Shown: positions 9,043-17,767, counted from the stretch's first letter. The stretch: 64,000 nucleotides of DNA from Mycobacterium sp. 1554424.7 (GCF_001665295.1 NZ_LZSE01000120.1:42911-106910); one strand, 5' to 3'. Notes: generated from the sequence alone by a model not told the origin. Made by a program: numbers and translations.

Positions 9043-10671
9043 GTGCCCGATGGAAAAGGGATCGTCGCGCCGAGATCGGATCCCGGAGCCCTCGATGTTG
9101 TGGTGTGCGGTGCCGGTCCGGTGGGGCTGACCGCCGCGGCACTGCTGGCACGGCGCGGACTGAAGGTGGCGGTGCTTGAGAGGAACGAGGCGACCAGCGA
9201 CGAACCAAAGGCCATTAGCATCGATGACGAGGCCCTGCGGGTATTCCAGCAGGCCGGGATCGTTGACGCCGTGCTGGACATCGTTGTTCCCGGCACCGGA
9301 ACCAGGTATTACGACAGCGCGGGCTCGCCTTTGTTCCACGCCCGCGCCGCCTGGCCCCTCCGATTTGGCTATCCGTTCAAAAACCCCTTCGCCCAACCAG
9401 ATCTGGAGAAGGTCCTTGTCAGCACTCTGGCTGCCTTACCGAACGTGACCCTGCGCTTTGGCACGGAAGTGACCGCCGTCGAGCGGACCGCGGACGGAGC
9501 GCGGGTGTGCGCTTCGCATGGGGCGCAACGGCACTATTTCGATGCCACCTACGTATTCGGTTGTGACGGTGGCAGATCGGCGATACGCCAGATGCACGGC
9601 GTGACGATGAGCGGACGCTCTCACAGCGAAGTGTGGTTGGTTGTCGACACCGTCGGCGACACGCATACGGAGCGTTACGCGATGCACCATGGTGATCCTC
9701 ACCGGCCACACGTCATTGTCCCGGGCCTGAATGGACGATGCCGCTACGAATTCCGGCTTTTCGACGGTGAGGGGGACACGGGGGTCGACCCGCCGTTCGA
9801 ACTCATCCGCCACCTCGTCTCGCGCTATCGCGCACTTCAGCCAGAGCATATCGAGCGCGCAGTCAACTACCGGTTCAACGCCCTCGTCGCAAACCAGTGG
9901 ATGATCGGTCGCTCTTTTCTGCTCGGAGACGCCGCGCACATGATGCCGCCGTTCGCAGGCCAGGGCCTCAACTCCGGCATCCGCGACGCCGCCAACCTCG
10001 CCTGGAAGGTCGCCGATGTGATCGAGGGCCGGTTGGACGAGGGTGTGCTGGACAGCTACGAACGTGAACGGCGTCCACATGCGGCTGCGACGGTCCGGCT
10101 ATCCGAGCAACTGGGCCGGATTGTCATGACGACGTCGAAGCGCATGGCGCAACGCCGCGATTCACTCGTCAGAATGGCCGTGGGCACCTCCGAGGGTCGT
10201 AATTACCTCGAGCACATGCGCTATCGGCCACCGCAGCACTACACCGAAGGCCTGGTTATCGGCGCCGATCGGGCTGACCTTGTCGGTGTACCCATTGGCC
10301 AGCCGTTGGTATTCGACTCGGCCGCCCACCGCCTGGGGCGCGTCGACGACATTCTCGGCGACGGGTGGGCCATCCTGGCAGTCGACTTGCTCGACGACAA
10401 GTGGAGTGGACTAGACGATGTCATCCGCGCCTTCGACGTCACTACGGCGGCCGTAACCACCCGAGATACATTGCCGCACAGCACCCGTCGGGTGCTTATC
10501 GATGTCGACGGCGGCCTGCAACGTGAACTGAGTGATTACACGGGACGCTTCGTGCTCTTGCGACCCGACAGATTCGTCGCGGCTGCTTGGCTTCCACCTG
10601 CCTCACCGGAGATCAGCGCTCAGCTTCTGCAGTGGAGCGCTCACAACGTTGCGGTACCCGCCGCGATATAG
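9043..10671 (+). CDS. FAD-dependent aromatic-ring hydroxylase (MhpA-like)
   Basis: Class A flavoprotein monooxygenase of 542 residues that should add a hydroxyl group to a phenolic ring using NAD(P)H and oxygen. All three family fingerprints are present: the FAD dinucleotide motif GAGPVG (residues 23-28), the DG motif GCDGGRSAIR (175-176), and the GD motif FLLGDAAHMMPPFAGQG (295-296). A C-terminal thioredoxin-like domain follows, as in 3-(3-hydroxyphenyl)propionate hydroxylase. The start is GTG at 9043, 43 bp after an operator palindrome. The extradiol dioxygenase gene follows after 19 bp, so the product is probably a catechol. The natural substrate is unknown. Confidence 0.87.
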   Translation: MPDGKGIVAPRSDPGALDVVVCGAGPVGLTAAALLARRGLKVAVLERNEATSDEPKAISIDDEALRVFQQAGIVDAVLDIVVPGTGTRYYDSAGSPLFHARAAWPLRFGYPFKNPFAQPDLEKVLVSTLAALPNVTLRFGTEVTAVERTADGARVCASHGAQRHYFDATYVFGCDGGRSAIRQMHGVTMSGRSHSEVWLVVDTVGDTHTERYAMHHGDPHRPHVIVPGLNGRCRYEFRLFDGEGDTGVDPPFELIRHLVSRYRALQPEHIERAVNYRFNALVANQWMIGRSFLLGDAAHMMPPFAGQGLNSGIRDAANLAWKVADVIEGRLDEGVLDSYERERRPHAAATVRLSEQLGRIVMTTSKRMAQRRDSLVRMAVGTSEGRNYLEHMRYRPPQHYTEGLVIGADRADLVGVPIGQPLVFDSAAHRLGRVDDILGDGWAILAVDLLDDKWSGLDDVIRAFDVTTAAVTTRDTLPHSTRRVLIDVDGGLQRELSDYTGRFVLLRPDRFVAAAWLPPASPEISAQLLQWSAHNVAVPAAI

Positions 10672-10690
10672 GACAAGAAGGGCTCTCTCG

Positions 10691-11620
10691 ATGGACAAGC
10701 CAGATCGGGTCGTTCTACAGGAACGCGACGCCGCAGGACTGCTGCGCCACACTGCGGTGTCGCATATAGGTTTCAGCGTTCCCGACGTTGCCGCCGCCGC
10801 TGACTTCTACGGCCGGGTCCTCGGGCTGGTCGTGCACGAGGATCTGCCGGACGGCGGGTTAAGACTGGGCTGGGGCTGTGGACACCATGTGGTCGAATTG
10901 ATCGCGGGTGAACCCGCCCTCAGGCACTACGGGTTCGAGGTCCGAGACGACCATGGGGTAGAGGGAATCGCCAAGAGGCTTAACGCGGCAGGGCACCAGG
11001 TCAAGGATCTGCCTGAGGCCTATATCGACAGTTCGATCGGATCGCCAATCGGCATTGTGGTGCCCGATCCGGACGGCACACCGGTCCACTTCCACAGCGC
11101 CGTTGAACGCCAGGGGGAGAACGCCGCCGACACCGGGCGACGGCCGATCAAGTATCAGCACACGACCCTGGGTACCGGCGATATCGGCGCAATGGTGGCC
11201 TTCTTCGTCGGCTGCGTCGGATTTCGGATATCGGACCAGCTTGAGGACGGCAGATTCGTCTGGCTGCGAAGCAACCGGGACCACCACACCCTGGCGGCGG
11301 TCAACGTCGGTCGCAGCGGAGTGCTCGATCACTACTCTTATGACCTTGCCGAATGGGAGGACTTCAAGGCGTGGTGTGACCGCTTGACCGATGCTGGCGT
11401 CGACGTCACCTGGGGACCCGGCCGACACGGACCCGGAAACAACCTCTTCATTTTCTTTGATGACCCTGCCGGCACTCACGTCGAACTGTCGGCGGAGATG
11501 GAGAAATTCCATGATGACCGCGTCACTTACGTTCCGCGGCAATGGAAACCGGTACCCCACTCGGTCAACCTGTGGGGCGGCCAACTGCCTACGTGGCGCA
11601 AAACTAGTCAGGAGAAGTGA
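10691..11620 (+). CDS. extradiol ring-cleavage dioxygenase (VOC, BphC-like)
   Basis: Type I extradiol dioxygenase of 309 residues that should open a catechol ring next to the hydroxyl groups. It has two vicinal-oxygen-chelate halves. The C-terminal half carries the iron ligands: His157 (YQHTTLG), His214 (LDHYSY) and Glu265 (THVELSAE), spaced as in 2,3-dihydroxybiphenyl dioxygenase. The ATG at 10691 is chosen since 10532 would lie inside the hydroxylase gene and add residues unlike the family. It sits between the hydroxylase and the FAH hydrolase, three bases from the latter, in one operon. Confidence 0.9.
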   Translation: MDKPDRVVLQERDAAGLLRHTAVSHIGFSVPDVAAAADFYGRVLGLVVHEDLPDGGLRLGWGCGHHVVELIAGEPALRHYGFEVRDDHGVEGIAKRLNAAGHQVKDLPEAYIDSSIGSPIGIVVPDPDGTPVHFHSAVERQGENAADTGRRPIKYQHTTLGTGDIGAMVAFFVGCVGFRISDQLEDGRFVWLRSNRDHHTLAAVNVGRSGVLDHYSYDLAEWEDFKAWCDRLTDAGVDVTWGPGRHGPGNNLFIFFDDPAGTHVELSAEMEKFHDDRVTYVPRQWKPVPHSVNLWGGQLPTWRKTSQEK

Positions 11621-11623
11621 GTC

Positions 11624-12442
11624 ATGGCTTACGCGACATACCTACACGATGGCCAGAGCCGGGTCGGGGAGGTTAGTGGCACGCACCTGGTCCCGCTGAC
11701 GGGCGTAGCAGAACTGGGAGCAACGACCACGCCCGAGGTTCTAGCGGATGCGGCACGGGACGAGTCGTCGATCGTGGCGATCAGTGAGGCCGTGTTTCGA
11801 CCCGTCGTTCCCAATCCGACCAAAGTTTTCTGCGTCGGCCTGAACTACCGCGACCACGTCTTGGAAACCAAACGCGAACTGCCCAGCTATCCAGTGCTAT
11901 TCCCGAAATATGCGTCGAGCCTGATCGGCGCTCACGACGACATCGCCCTACCGGCGGAATCCACCCAGGTTGACTACGAAGGCGAGATGGCGATCGTGAT
12001 AGGCCGACCTGGGAGACGTATCCAGCGATCGGACGCATCGGCCCATGTTCTCGGATACACGATCGCGAACGACGTCACGATGCGCGACTTTCAGTACAAG
12101 ACGCACCAGTGGATGCAGGGCAAGGTGTGGGACACCTCGACGCCGATCGGGCCCTACCTCGTCACTCCCGATGAGATTGACATCGAGCAAGCGGGTATCC
12201 GCACCATTCTCAACGGCGAGAAAATGCAGGAATCCGAGCTGTCGCAACTGATTTTCGACGTGCCCGAACTCATCGCCACGATCTCCACCTTCTGTGCCCT
12301 GCGGCCGGGCGACGTGATTCTCACAGGAACGCCCGGCGGTGTGGGTTACCGGCGCGAGCCCCAAGTGTTCCTCAAAGAGGGTGACCGGATCTCGGTTGAG
12401 ATCGACGGAATCGGTGCAGTCTCGAACCTGGTGCGGCGATGA
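11624..12442 (+). CDS. fumarylacetoacetate hydrolase (FAH)-family protein
   Basis: FAH-fold hydrolase or isomerase of 272 residues. The metal-binding acidic residues are visible at Glu119 and Glu121 (DYEGEMAIVIG) and Asp150 (IANDVTMRD), and TPIGP and TGTPGGVG loops are present. Enzymes of this family hydrolyse acylpyruvates or process 2-hydroxy-hexadienedioate-type products made by extradiol cleavage, which fits the two upstream genes. It starts three bases after the dioxygenase stop. Immediately after its stop comes a third palindrome and the promoter of the ferredoxin-P450 pair. Confidence 0.87.
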   Translation: MAYATYLHDGQSRVGEVSGTHLVPLTGVAELGATTTPEVLADAARDESSIVAISEAVFRPVVPNPTKVFCVGLNYRDHVLETKRELPSYPVLFPKYASSLIGAHDDIALPAESTQVDYEGEMAIVIGRPGRRIQRSDASAHVLGYTIANDVTMRDFQYKTHQWMQGKVWDTSTPIGPYLVTPDEIDIEQAGIRTILNGEKMQESELSQLIFDVPELIATISTFCALRPGDVILTGTPGGVGYRREPQVFLKEGDRISVEIDGIGAVSNLVRR

Positions 12443-12445
12443 TCC

Positions 12446-12462
12446 GTCCTGCTATACAGGAC
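12446..12462. promoter_or_regulatory. palindrome before the ferredoxin-P450 operon (operator copy 3)
   Basis: GTCCTG-CTATA-CAGGAC, a perfect inverted repeat with the same 5-bp spacer as at 8905 and 8984. It begins four bases after the FAH stop and ends eight bases before a TTGACT -35 box, where a bound activator could act. Confidence 0.68.
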
Positions 12463-12469
12463 GACGCTC

Positions 12470-12497
12470 TTGACTTGCAGATTAGCCGTTTTAACGT
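12470..12497 (+). promoter_or_regulatory. probable sigma70-type promoter for ferredoxin-P450
   Basis: TTGACT (12470-12475) and TAACGT (12492-12497) with a 16-bp spacer, 63 bp before the ferredoxin start. It lies directly downstream of operator copy 3. Assigned by similarity to consensus only. Confidence 0.4.
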
Positions 12498-12560
12498 TGA
12501 CCGCAGGTGTCAGCCAGATCACACAGTTGCGACGCCGGCTTGGACAACAGAAGGAGACGC

Positions 12561-12818
12561 ATGGGTGTCCACGGACCATTTCGGTTGAGCGTCGACAGGT
12601 CCAAGTGCGAGGGCCACGGCATGTGTGAGCAGGTGGCACCCAACTTAATTCGCCTGAACGAGGACGCCGAGCCGGTGTTCGATCAAGGCGACCTTTCATC
12701 GGCGGACAGGCCGATGGCCGACGCCGCGGTGCATTGCTGTCCAGTTGCCGCACTGAGTATTTACGAGGTTGAGAAAGGTGAGACGGCGCGGGACGACGCG
12801 CCGCTTGCCCACCGATGA
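12561..12818 (+). CDS. ferredoxin (3Fe-4S type), P450 partner
   Basis: Small iron-sulfur electron carrier of 85 residues. The cluster motif reads CEGHGMC (Cys16 and Cys22) with Cys60-Pro61 further on. The position of the usual second cysteine is His19, the form found in many actinobacterial ferredoxins that serve cytochromes P450. The ATG is preceded by AAGGAGA at a good distance; an upstream in-frame start at 12507 lacks this. The P450 gene follows 113 bp later, so this protein most likely passes electrons to it. A ferredoxin reductase gene is not present nearby. Confidence 0.87.
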   Translation: MGVHGPFRLSVDRSKCEGHGMCEQVAPNLIRLNEDAEPVFDQGDLSSADRPMADAAVHCCPVAALSIYEVEKGETARDDAPLAHR

Positions 12819-12931
12819 CGTCAGTTACGGCGACCCCATCAGCCGCTCGCGCCTCCTCGCACGAAGCCCCCCAATAACCGGATTCGACCAAGCCCAGCCG
12901 CGCAAGTTGCGATACACCGGAGGACGCTCTG

Positions 12932-14113
12932 ATGACCCAAACCAACACAATCCCGCGATCCGACGTGGACTTGTTCTGCGACGAGGTGATGGATGACCCG
13001 TATCCCGTGTTTCGCGAGCTGCGTGACGCAGGACCGGTTGTTTATCTGGACCGGCTCGATGTGTGGGCGATAACGCGGTATACGGAGGCGCGCCGGGTTC
13101 TCGGTGACTGGCAGTTCTTTTCGTCGGCCGACCTCGCTCTCAATGAGCAGTTCAACGCTTACATCGGCGACGGGATCATTCGCTCCGCCCCACCCCTGCA
13201 TGATCAACAGCGTGACGTCCTGGCGTCGCGGCTGTCCCCACGCGCTGTTCGTGAGCTTCAGCCGAAAATCGAAAAGCGCGCAAAGGAAATTATTTCCGCG
13301 TTGGCCGAGGCCGGTTCCTTCGACGCGGTTGCGGACCTCGCGAGGACATTTCCTCTCGAGATCGTCGCCGACCTCATCGGGCTGCCTCGCCAGGGCCGTG
13401 AGCGTCTACTCGAGCTGGTGGACGCGAATTTCAACTGCTTTGGTCCCGACAACGATCGCACCCGCGAATCCGGTCCGAAGCTGGCCGAATTGGCACAGTA
13501 CGTGATGGCCAACGCGACCAAGGAGACACTGGCCAAAGACAGCATGGGCGCGGCGGTCTACGACGCCGTCGAGGCGGGGTGGGTGCCGGCCGACGCCGCA
13601 CCTTGGCTGGTGATGGCCTACGTGACCGCAGGAATCGACACGACGGTGCACGCCATCGGCCACACCGTGTGGCTGTTCGCGAAGCATCGCGACCAGTGGC
13701 AGGAGTTGCGGGCCGACCCTGCACTGGTTCCGGGCGCATTCCGAGAGGTTTTGCGCTACGAATCGCCGGTCCAGGTGTTCGGTCGCACGGCAACGGACGA
13801 GTGGATCGTCGATGGCATCACCGTGCCGGCCGGCTCGCGGCTTGCGGTTTTGTTTGGCTGCGCCAACCGTGATGAGCGCAAGTGGAAAGACGCGGACCAG
13901 TTCGACATCCGTCGGGACAATATCGACCAACTGGCCTTCGGCTACGGTCTGCACGCGTGCGCCGGTCAAGCACTCGCAAGGATCGAGGGAGAAGCGATCC
14001 TTCGAGCGCTCATCGACACCGTCAGCGACATCGAAGGCGACGAGCCGGTGCGTCACTACAACAACGTGCTGCGCGGCCTGGAGTCGCTACCCGTCCGAGT
14101 CACCAGGGCCTGA
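12932..14113 (+). CDS. cytochrome P450
   Basis: Haem monooxygenase of 393 residues, normal for a soluble bacterial P450. The I-helix oxygen-activation motif is AGIDTT (233-238), the K-helix ExxR is Glu272/Arg275, and the haem loop is FGYGLHACAGQALAR with Cys343 as thiolate ligand. It is paired with the ferredoxin just upstream. Because the promoter region shares the palindrome of the ring-hydroxylase locus, it may prepare an aromatic substrate, for example by O-demethylation or ring hydroxylation. That role is an inference. It ends convergently with the next gene, 25 bp away. Confidence 0.9.
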   Translation: MTQTNTIPRSDVDLFCDEVMDDPYPVFRELRDAGPVVYLDRLDVWAITRYTEARRVLGDWQFFSSADLALNEQFNAYIGDGIIRSAPPLHDQQRDVLASRLSPRAVRELQPKIEKRAKEIISALAEAGSFDAVADLARTFPLEIVADLIGLPRQGRERLLELVDANFNCFGPDNDRTRESGPKLAELAQYVMANATKETLAKDSMGAAVYDAVEAGWVPADAAPWLVMAYVTAGIDTTVHAIGHTVWLFAKHRDQWQELRADPALVPGAFREVLRYESPVQVFGRTATDEWIVDGITVPAGSRLAVLFGCANRDERKWKDADQFDIRRDNIDQLAFGYGLHACAGQALARIEGEAILRALIDTVSDIEGDEPVRHYNNVLRGLESLPVRVTRA

Positions 14114-14138
14114 TCGCTCTGTTGGATGTCCTGGGGGG

Positions 14139-14780
14139 TCAGCGCTTCAGCGCTTCGGCGATGGGCACGTCCCCGTTGTTGAAGTCGATGGTTCGCCTAA
14201 TTGTCGAGTCGTCGGCGAGCGCGGCGGCCACGACGAGCGCGACGTCGGCACGCGAGACTTCCCCGTTGCCCCCGCCGATGACGATCCGGCCGGTCGGCGG
14301 CTCAAGGGTGAGGTGGCCCGGCCCCAGCACCGTCCAATCCAGGTCGCTGGCCCGAAGATGCGCGTCCGCGGCCGCCTTGGACTCCGCGTACGGGAAGAAC
14401 GAATTATCGCTCGGCACACCGTGATCCGGCCCCGCGCCGAAGTAGGACACCATCACGAACCGCTTGACGCCCGCCCGCGCGGCGGCATCGATCACGCGGA
14501 TCGCCGCGTCCCGGTCGACGGCGTACGTCCGCGCCGGGTTGCCGCCGCCCGCCCCCGCGGAGAAGACGACGGTGTCGTGGCCCGCCAGCAGGCCGGCAAG
14601 CGCGTCGGTATCCAGGTGTTCGATGTCGGCGACCGCCGGCTGCGCCCCGGTCGCGGCGACGTCGTCGGAATGCTCGGGGTTGCGGAAGACCGACGTCACC
14701 TCGTCGCCGCGGTCGGTCAGGATGCGGGCGACCTGCAGCGCGACCTTGCCGTGGCCGCCGATGACGATGACTCGTGCCAT
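14139..14780 (-). CDS. NAD(P)-binding atypical SDR (NmrA/SDR_a5-like)
   Basis: Protein of 213 residues with a Rossmann fold. The dinucleotide motif is GGHGKVA (residues 8-14), followed by an NPEHSDDV loop and VVFSAGAGGG. FPYAESK (around residues 128-134) resembles the YxxxK motif. Proteins of this shape act as NAD(P)H-dependent reductases, epimerases or sensors of redox state. Start ATG at 14780. It lies 18 bp downstream of the SDR on the same strand and may be co-transcribed. Substrate unknown. Confidence 0.72.
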   Translation of the reverse strand: MARVIVIGGHGKVALQVARILTDRGDEVTSVFRNPEHSDDVAATGAQPAVADIEHLDTDALAGLLAGHDTVVFSAGAGGGNPARTYAVDRDAAIRVIDAAARAGVKRFVMVSYFGAGPDHGVPSDNSFFPYAESKAAADAHLRASDLDWTVLGPGHLTLEPPTGRIVIGGGNGEVSRADVALVVAAALADDSTIRRTIDFNNGDVPIAEALKR

Positions 14781-14798
14781 GCCCCGACGGTAACGCCT

Positions 14799-15641
14799 TT
14801 AGAGCTTCACGCGTCCCATGATCAGATCGATGATCGGCTTGCCGGGCGGGTAGGCCCCGGTCAGCGACGCCATCGTGTGCCCGTAGTCCACCAGCACCGT
14901 GATCCCGTTGATGCCGAAGGCCGCGGCGCTGTTCAAGAACGCCATGACGTCGCCCATCTGCTCCGGTGTGTGGACCTTGGAGCCGGTTTCGTCGCGGTAG
15001 TCCTGGGCGAAGGTGAGCCACAGGTCGGCGTTGGCCTGGGCCAGCGGGGTGTCGGTCGGGCCTGGGCAGATCGCGTTGATGCGGATGCCCTTTTTCAACA
15101 GGCGAATGCCCTGCGTCGCCACGTAGGCGTTGACGATCTTCTTGCTGGTCCCGTAGTGGATGATGCCTTCGGACTCGTGCGCCTTCACCCACTCGACGGC
15201 CGCGTCGAAATCGGGCGTCTCGAGGAACTCCAGCAGGAGGTCCAGGTCGTTTTCCCAGCCCATGCCGGCGACCGAGGAGATGAAGCAGATCGCCGAGCCG
15301 GACGGCAGCTGGGTCTTTTCCAGCAGTCGATCGATGATGTAGCGGTGCCCGATGAAGTTGATCTTCATCAGGTCTACCGTTCCGTCGGCGATCCCGGCGG
15401 CCGAGAACAGGGAATGCACCGGTCCGTCGATCTGCGCGAGGGCGGCGTCGATCGAGGCGGGGTCGCGGAGGTCGACCTGAATCGCCTGGGCGACGTCATA
15501 CTTCACCGGCGCGTAGTCCATCACTATTACTTCGGCGCCGAGCTCGGCCGCCGACTTGGCCGCCGCGGCGCCCATGCCGGTGGCGCCGCCAACAACCAGA
15601 GCCCGCTTGCCGTCGTAGCGCAGCCGATCGACGATGGTCAT
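14799..15641 (-). CDS. short-chain dehydrogenase/reductase
   Basis: Classical-type SDR of 280 residues, expected to oxidise an alcohol or reduce a ketone with NAD(P). The cofactor motif GGATGMG is at residues 18-24 and the catalytic pair is Tyr162 and Lys166 (HYGTSKK). The C-terminus is long (PGKPIIDLIMGRVKL). It lies downstream of the tandem-TetR regulator on the same strand, and a copy of the 14-bp motif (15698-15711) stands in the 77-bp gap before it. It therefore probably belongs to that regulator's regulon. Confidence 0.85.
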   Translation of the reverse strand: MTIVDRLRYDGKRALVVGGATGMGAAAAKSAAELGAEVIVMDYAPVKYDVAQAIQVDLRDPASIDAALAQIDGPVHSLFSAAGIADGTVDLMKINFIGHRYIIDRLLEKTQLPSGSAICFISSVAGMGWENDLDLLLEFLETPDFDAAVEWVKAHESEGIIHYGTSKKIVNAYVATQGIRLLKKGIRINAICPGPTDTPLAQANADLWLTFAQDYRDETGSKVHTPEQMGDVMAFLNSAAAFGINGITVLVDYGHTMASLTGAYPPGKPIIDLIMGRVKL

Positions 15642-15697
15642 GGAAATCCTCTTCTCGTTCTATGCCAATCCGGTTCTACTTGGCCAACTGTATGGGT

Positions 15698-15711
15698 AAC
15701 AGTTATTTGGT
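15698..15711 (+). promoter_or_regulatory. 14-bp motif copy A (AACAGTTATTTGGT)
   Basis: One of nine related directional 14-mers in this window, consensus AACARATATTWGGT. It lies between the tandem-TetR gene and the SDR gene, about 57 bp before the SDR start. Candidate binding site of the tandem TetR protein. Confidence 0.55.
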
Positions 15712-15718
15712 TCAATAC

Positions 15719-17020
15719 CTACTTGCCGCGAACCGCGACCCCGCGCAGCACCGTGTCACGGGCATGCACCAGCGCCGGGCGTGTGCCGATGGCGCGGAGG
15801 ATGTTCTCCGGTATCCACTGGAGGCCGATGAGGCACCGTGCCAGCATCGTCGCGGACGGGGCGTCGATACTGATTTCTCCGGATCGGATCCCTTCGGCGA
15901 GCAACGATTTCATCTGCCGCAGCCGGGTGGCATACGACCATCCGGGGTTGGCGGTCGGCGGCGATTGGCGCATCCAGGCCAGCTGAATCCGGAACTCGTC
16001 GGAAAACCGGTCGAGCGCGTTGACGTTGACCCAGCTCAGCGCGTCCAGCTTCTCGACGGGGGTGGCGTCCGAGCGCAACACGCTGACCCATCCCGCTTCC
16101 ACCTTCTGGCCGAACGAACGCATGATGGAGTCGAGCAGTTCGTCCTTGGAGCCGATCACCCGATAGACCGTTCCGGTACCCAGGCCGGCCGCGGATGCGA
16201 TGTCCCTGACGGTGGTGACCTCGTACCCCTTGCGTCCGAATTCGGCGCGCGCCACGGCACGGACGTGGGCGGCTTTGTCGTCGGAGTCCGCCTCGCTGTC
16301 GTCGGCCCACGTCTTGATGACGTCGCTGGCGGCGGCGAAGGCGCGGGAGCGGTCCAGCGCCGAGTCGGTTGGCGGCCGGGCTGCCAACCCTTGCAAGATG
16401 ATTCGGCACAGCAGGTCGGCCACCTGATCGGCCGACGAATTGTGGCGGATGACGTCGAGCCCAACCTGCAGCATCGTCTGGCAGATGCGGTCGGCCAGCG
16501 TGGGCAGGTCGATGTCGGGTTTGATGTAGCCGCTCCACCTGCCCGCACGCAGCGTTTGCAGCATTGCCTCCTGGATCGCGGTGGACCGCTGGTGTGTGAG
16601 CGCCATCAGCTCCGGATCTCCGCTCGGCCCCTCGTAGAACGACATCTGCAGCGCCGCCCGATGCCGCACGGCGCAGTTGGCGATCGCGGAACCCAGCTCC
16701 ACGATTTTCTCCGCGACCGGTCGCGCGTCGGGCTCGTCCAGCTGGGCCTGGGCGGCCTGCCCGATCCGGTTCAGGTCCTCCTGATAGCGGCGGATCAGCT
16801 CGACCAGGATCGCCTCTTTGGACTCGAAATGGTGATACAGGCTGCCGGGGAGAATGCCTGCCGCGTCCGCGATCTCCTGCAGCGACGTCCGCAATCCGGA
16901 GGACGCGATCAACGACGCCGCGGTCTGCAGGATTTCGGTTCGACGGGTGCCGGAGTCGTCAACGTTCAGCCGGTCGGCCGGGGAGGGTCGGGCAGTCGAC
17001 GGATTCGCGGCCCTGCGCAT
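15719..17020 (-). CDS. tandem double-TetR regulator (Mce3R-like)
   Basis: Unusual regulator of 433 residues with two TetR units in one chain. The first DNA-binding domain is at about residues 24-75 (TSLQEIADAAGILPGSLYHHF), the second at about 250-300 (VRDIASAAGLGTGTVYRVI); each is followed by a helical ligand-binding domain. Start ATG at 17020 is chosen because GGGAGGAC precedes it; an in-frame start at 17071 lacks a site. Mycobacterial Mce3R has the same fused layout and is reported to bind a non-palindromic site, which matches the directional 14-bp motif found here. A motif copy lies directly upstream, suggesting autoregulation. Orthology to Mce3R itself is not shown. Confidence 0.82.
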   Translation of the reverse strand: MRRAANPSTARPSPADRLNVDDSGTRRTEILQTAASLIASSGLRTSLQEIADAAGILPGSLYHHFESKEAILVELIRRYQEDLNRIGQAAQAQLDEPDARPVAEKIVELGSAIANCAVRHRAALQMSFYEGPSGDPELMALTHQRSTAIQEAMLQTLRAGRWSGYIKPDIDLPTLADRICQTMLQVGLDVIRHNSSADQVADLLCRIILQGLAARPPTDSALDRSRAFAAASDVIKTWADDSEADSDDKAAHVRAVARAEFGRKGYEVTTVRDIASAAGLGTGTVYRVIGSKDELLDSIMRSFGQKVEAGWVSVLRSDATPVEKLDALSWVNVNALDRFSDEFRIQLAWMRQSPPTANPGWSYATRLRQMKSLLAEGIRSGEISIDAPSATMLARCLIGLQWIPENILRAIGTRPALVHARDTVLRGVAVRGK

Positions 17021-17036
17021 GCGTCCTCCCGCCCGA

Positions 17037-17050
17037 ACCAAATCTTTGTT
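17037..17050 (-). promoter_or_regulatory. 14-bp motif copy B (AACAAAGATTTGGT)
   Basis: Motif copy read on the minus strand, 17 bp before the start of the tandem-TetR gene, overlapping where its promoter should be. Differs from consensus at the centre only. Likely autoregulatory site. Confidence 0.55.
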
Positions 17051-17119
17051 AGAGGCTATCAGACCGGGCACGACAAACCCGCTGCACAGAGCGCTGACGC
17101 CGCCATCTAGGGGCCCATT

Positions 17120-17767
17120 TTAAAGCGCCGGGCCGTCCCAGGCGTCGCGCGCAACCACCTCGTCGACAGGGCGCCGACGAGCCGGCCGGAAGGTGTGCCC
17201 GGCGCGCAGGCGGCCGACCGGAAGCAGGCATCCCTGCGCGTAGGTTGGTGGAATGCCCAGCAGCCGCCCAATCTCCTGCTCGCGGTGCAGGTGCAGCGTC
17301 GTGATGCACGTTCCGTAGCCGCGGGTGTGCAAGGCGAGCTGAAAGTTCCACACGGCGGGGAAGATCGAGCCGTAAAGCGTGGCCCGGTGGAATGATTCGT
17401 CCCCGTCGACGCGCGGCAGGTAGGGCTCGTAGCACGGGATCACCAGCACGGGCACCCGGGCCACGTTCTCGACCAGCCACTCCGTCGACGACATGATCCG
17501 GCCCTCCGGCGTGCCGGCGGGAAGCAAATCGGCGAGCAGCTGCCCGCCGACGCGAAGCAGGTACGACTCGCGGTACAGCTCGGCGATCTTGTCACGCAGC
17601 TCCGGGTCGGTCACCACGAGCCACCGCCAGGACTGCTGATTCGAGCCGTTGGCGGCCTGCATGCCGATGCGCAGGCATTCCCGGACGTCTCCGATGTCGA
17701 CCGGCGCATCGAGCTCGAGCGACTTGCGGGCCGAACGGGTCGCGGTGAGGAGGTACTCGATGTCCAT
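17120..17767 (-). CDS. nitroreductase-family FMN oxidoreductase
   Basis: Flavin-dependent oxidoreductase of 215 residues. The N-terminal TRSARKSLELDAPV segment and GSNQQSWRWLVVTD are the FMN-binding signature of the nitroreductase family, and GYGTCITTLHLHREQEI is the typical second phosphate-binding part. Start ATG at 17767 overlaps the stop of the acyl-CoA dehydrogenase (TGATG), so the two are translationally coupled. In a catabolic operon such enzymes can reduce enone or quinone intermediates; the substrate here is unknown. A TTG three bases further out is a less likely start. Confidence 0.83.
   Translation of the reverse strand: MDIEYLLTATRSARKSLELDAPVDIGDVRECLRIGMQAANGSNQQSWRWLVVTDPELRDKIAELYRESYLLRVGGQLLADLLPAGTPEGRIMSSTEWLVENVARVPVLVIPCYEPYLPRVDGDESFHRATLYGSIFPAVWNFQLALHTRGYGTCITTLHLHREQEIGRLLGIPPTYAQGCLLPVGRLRAGHTFRPARRRPVDEVVARDAWDGPAL

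Noticed and set aside
13812-15986. A 724-codon plus-strand open frame
   Set aside because: It lies opposite two SDR-type genes and the P450 end, is rich in Arg, Gly and Asp like a GC-biased shadow, and has no domain motif.
15662-17110. A 482-codon plus-strand open frame opposite the tandem TetR gene
   Set aside because: Only the minus frame shows two TetR helix-turn-helix domains and a ribosome-binding site.
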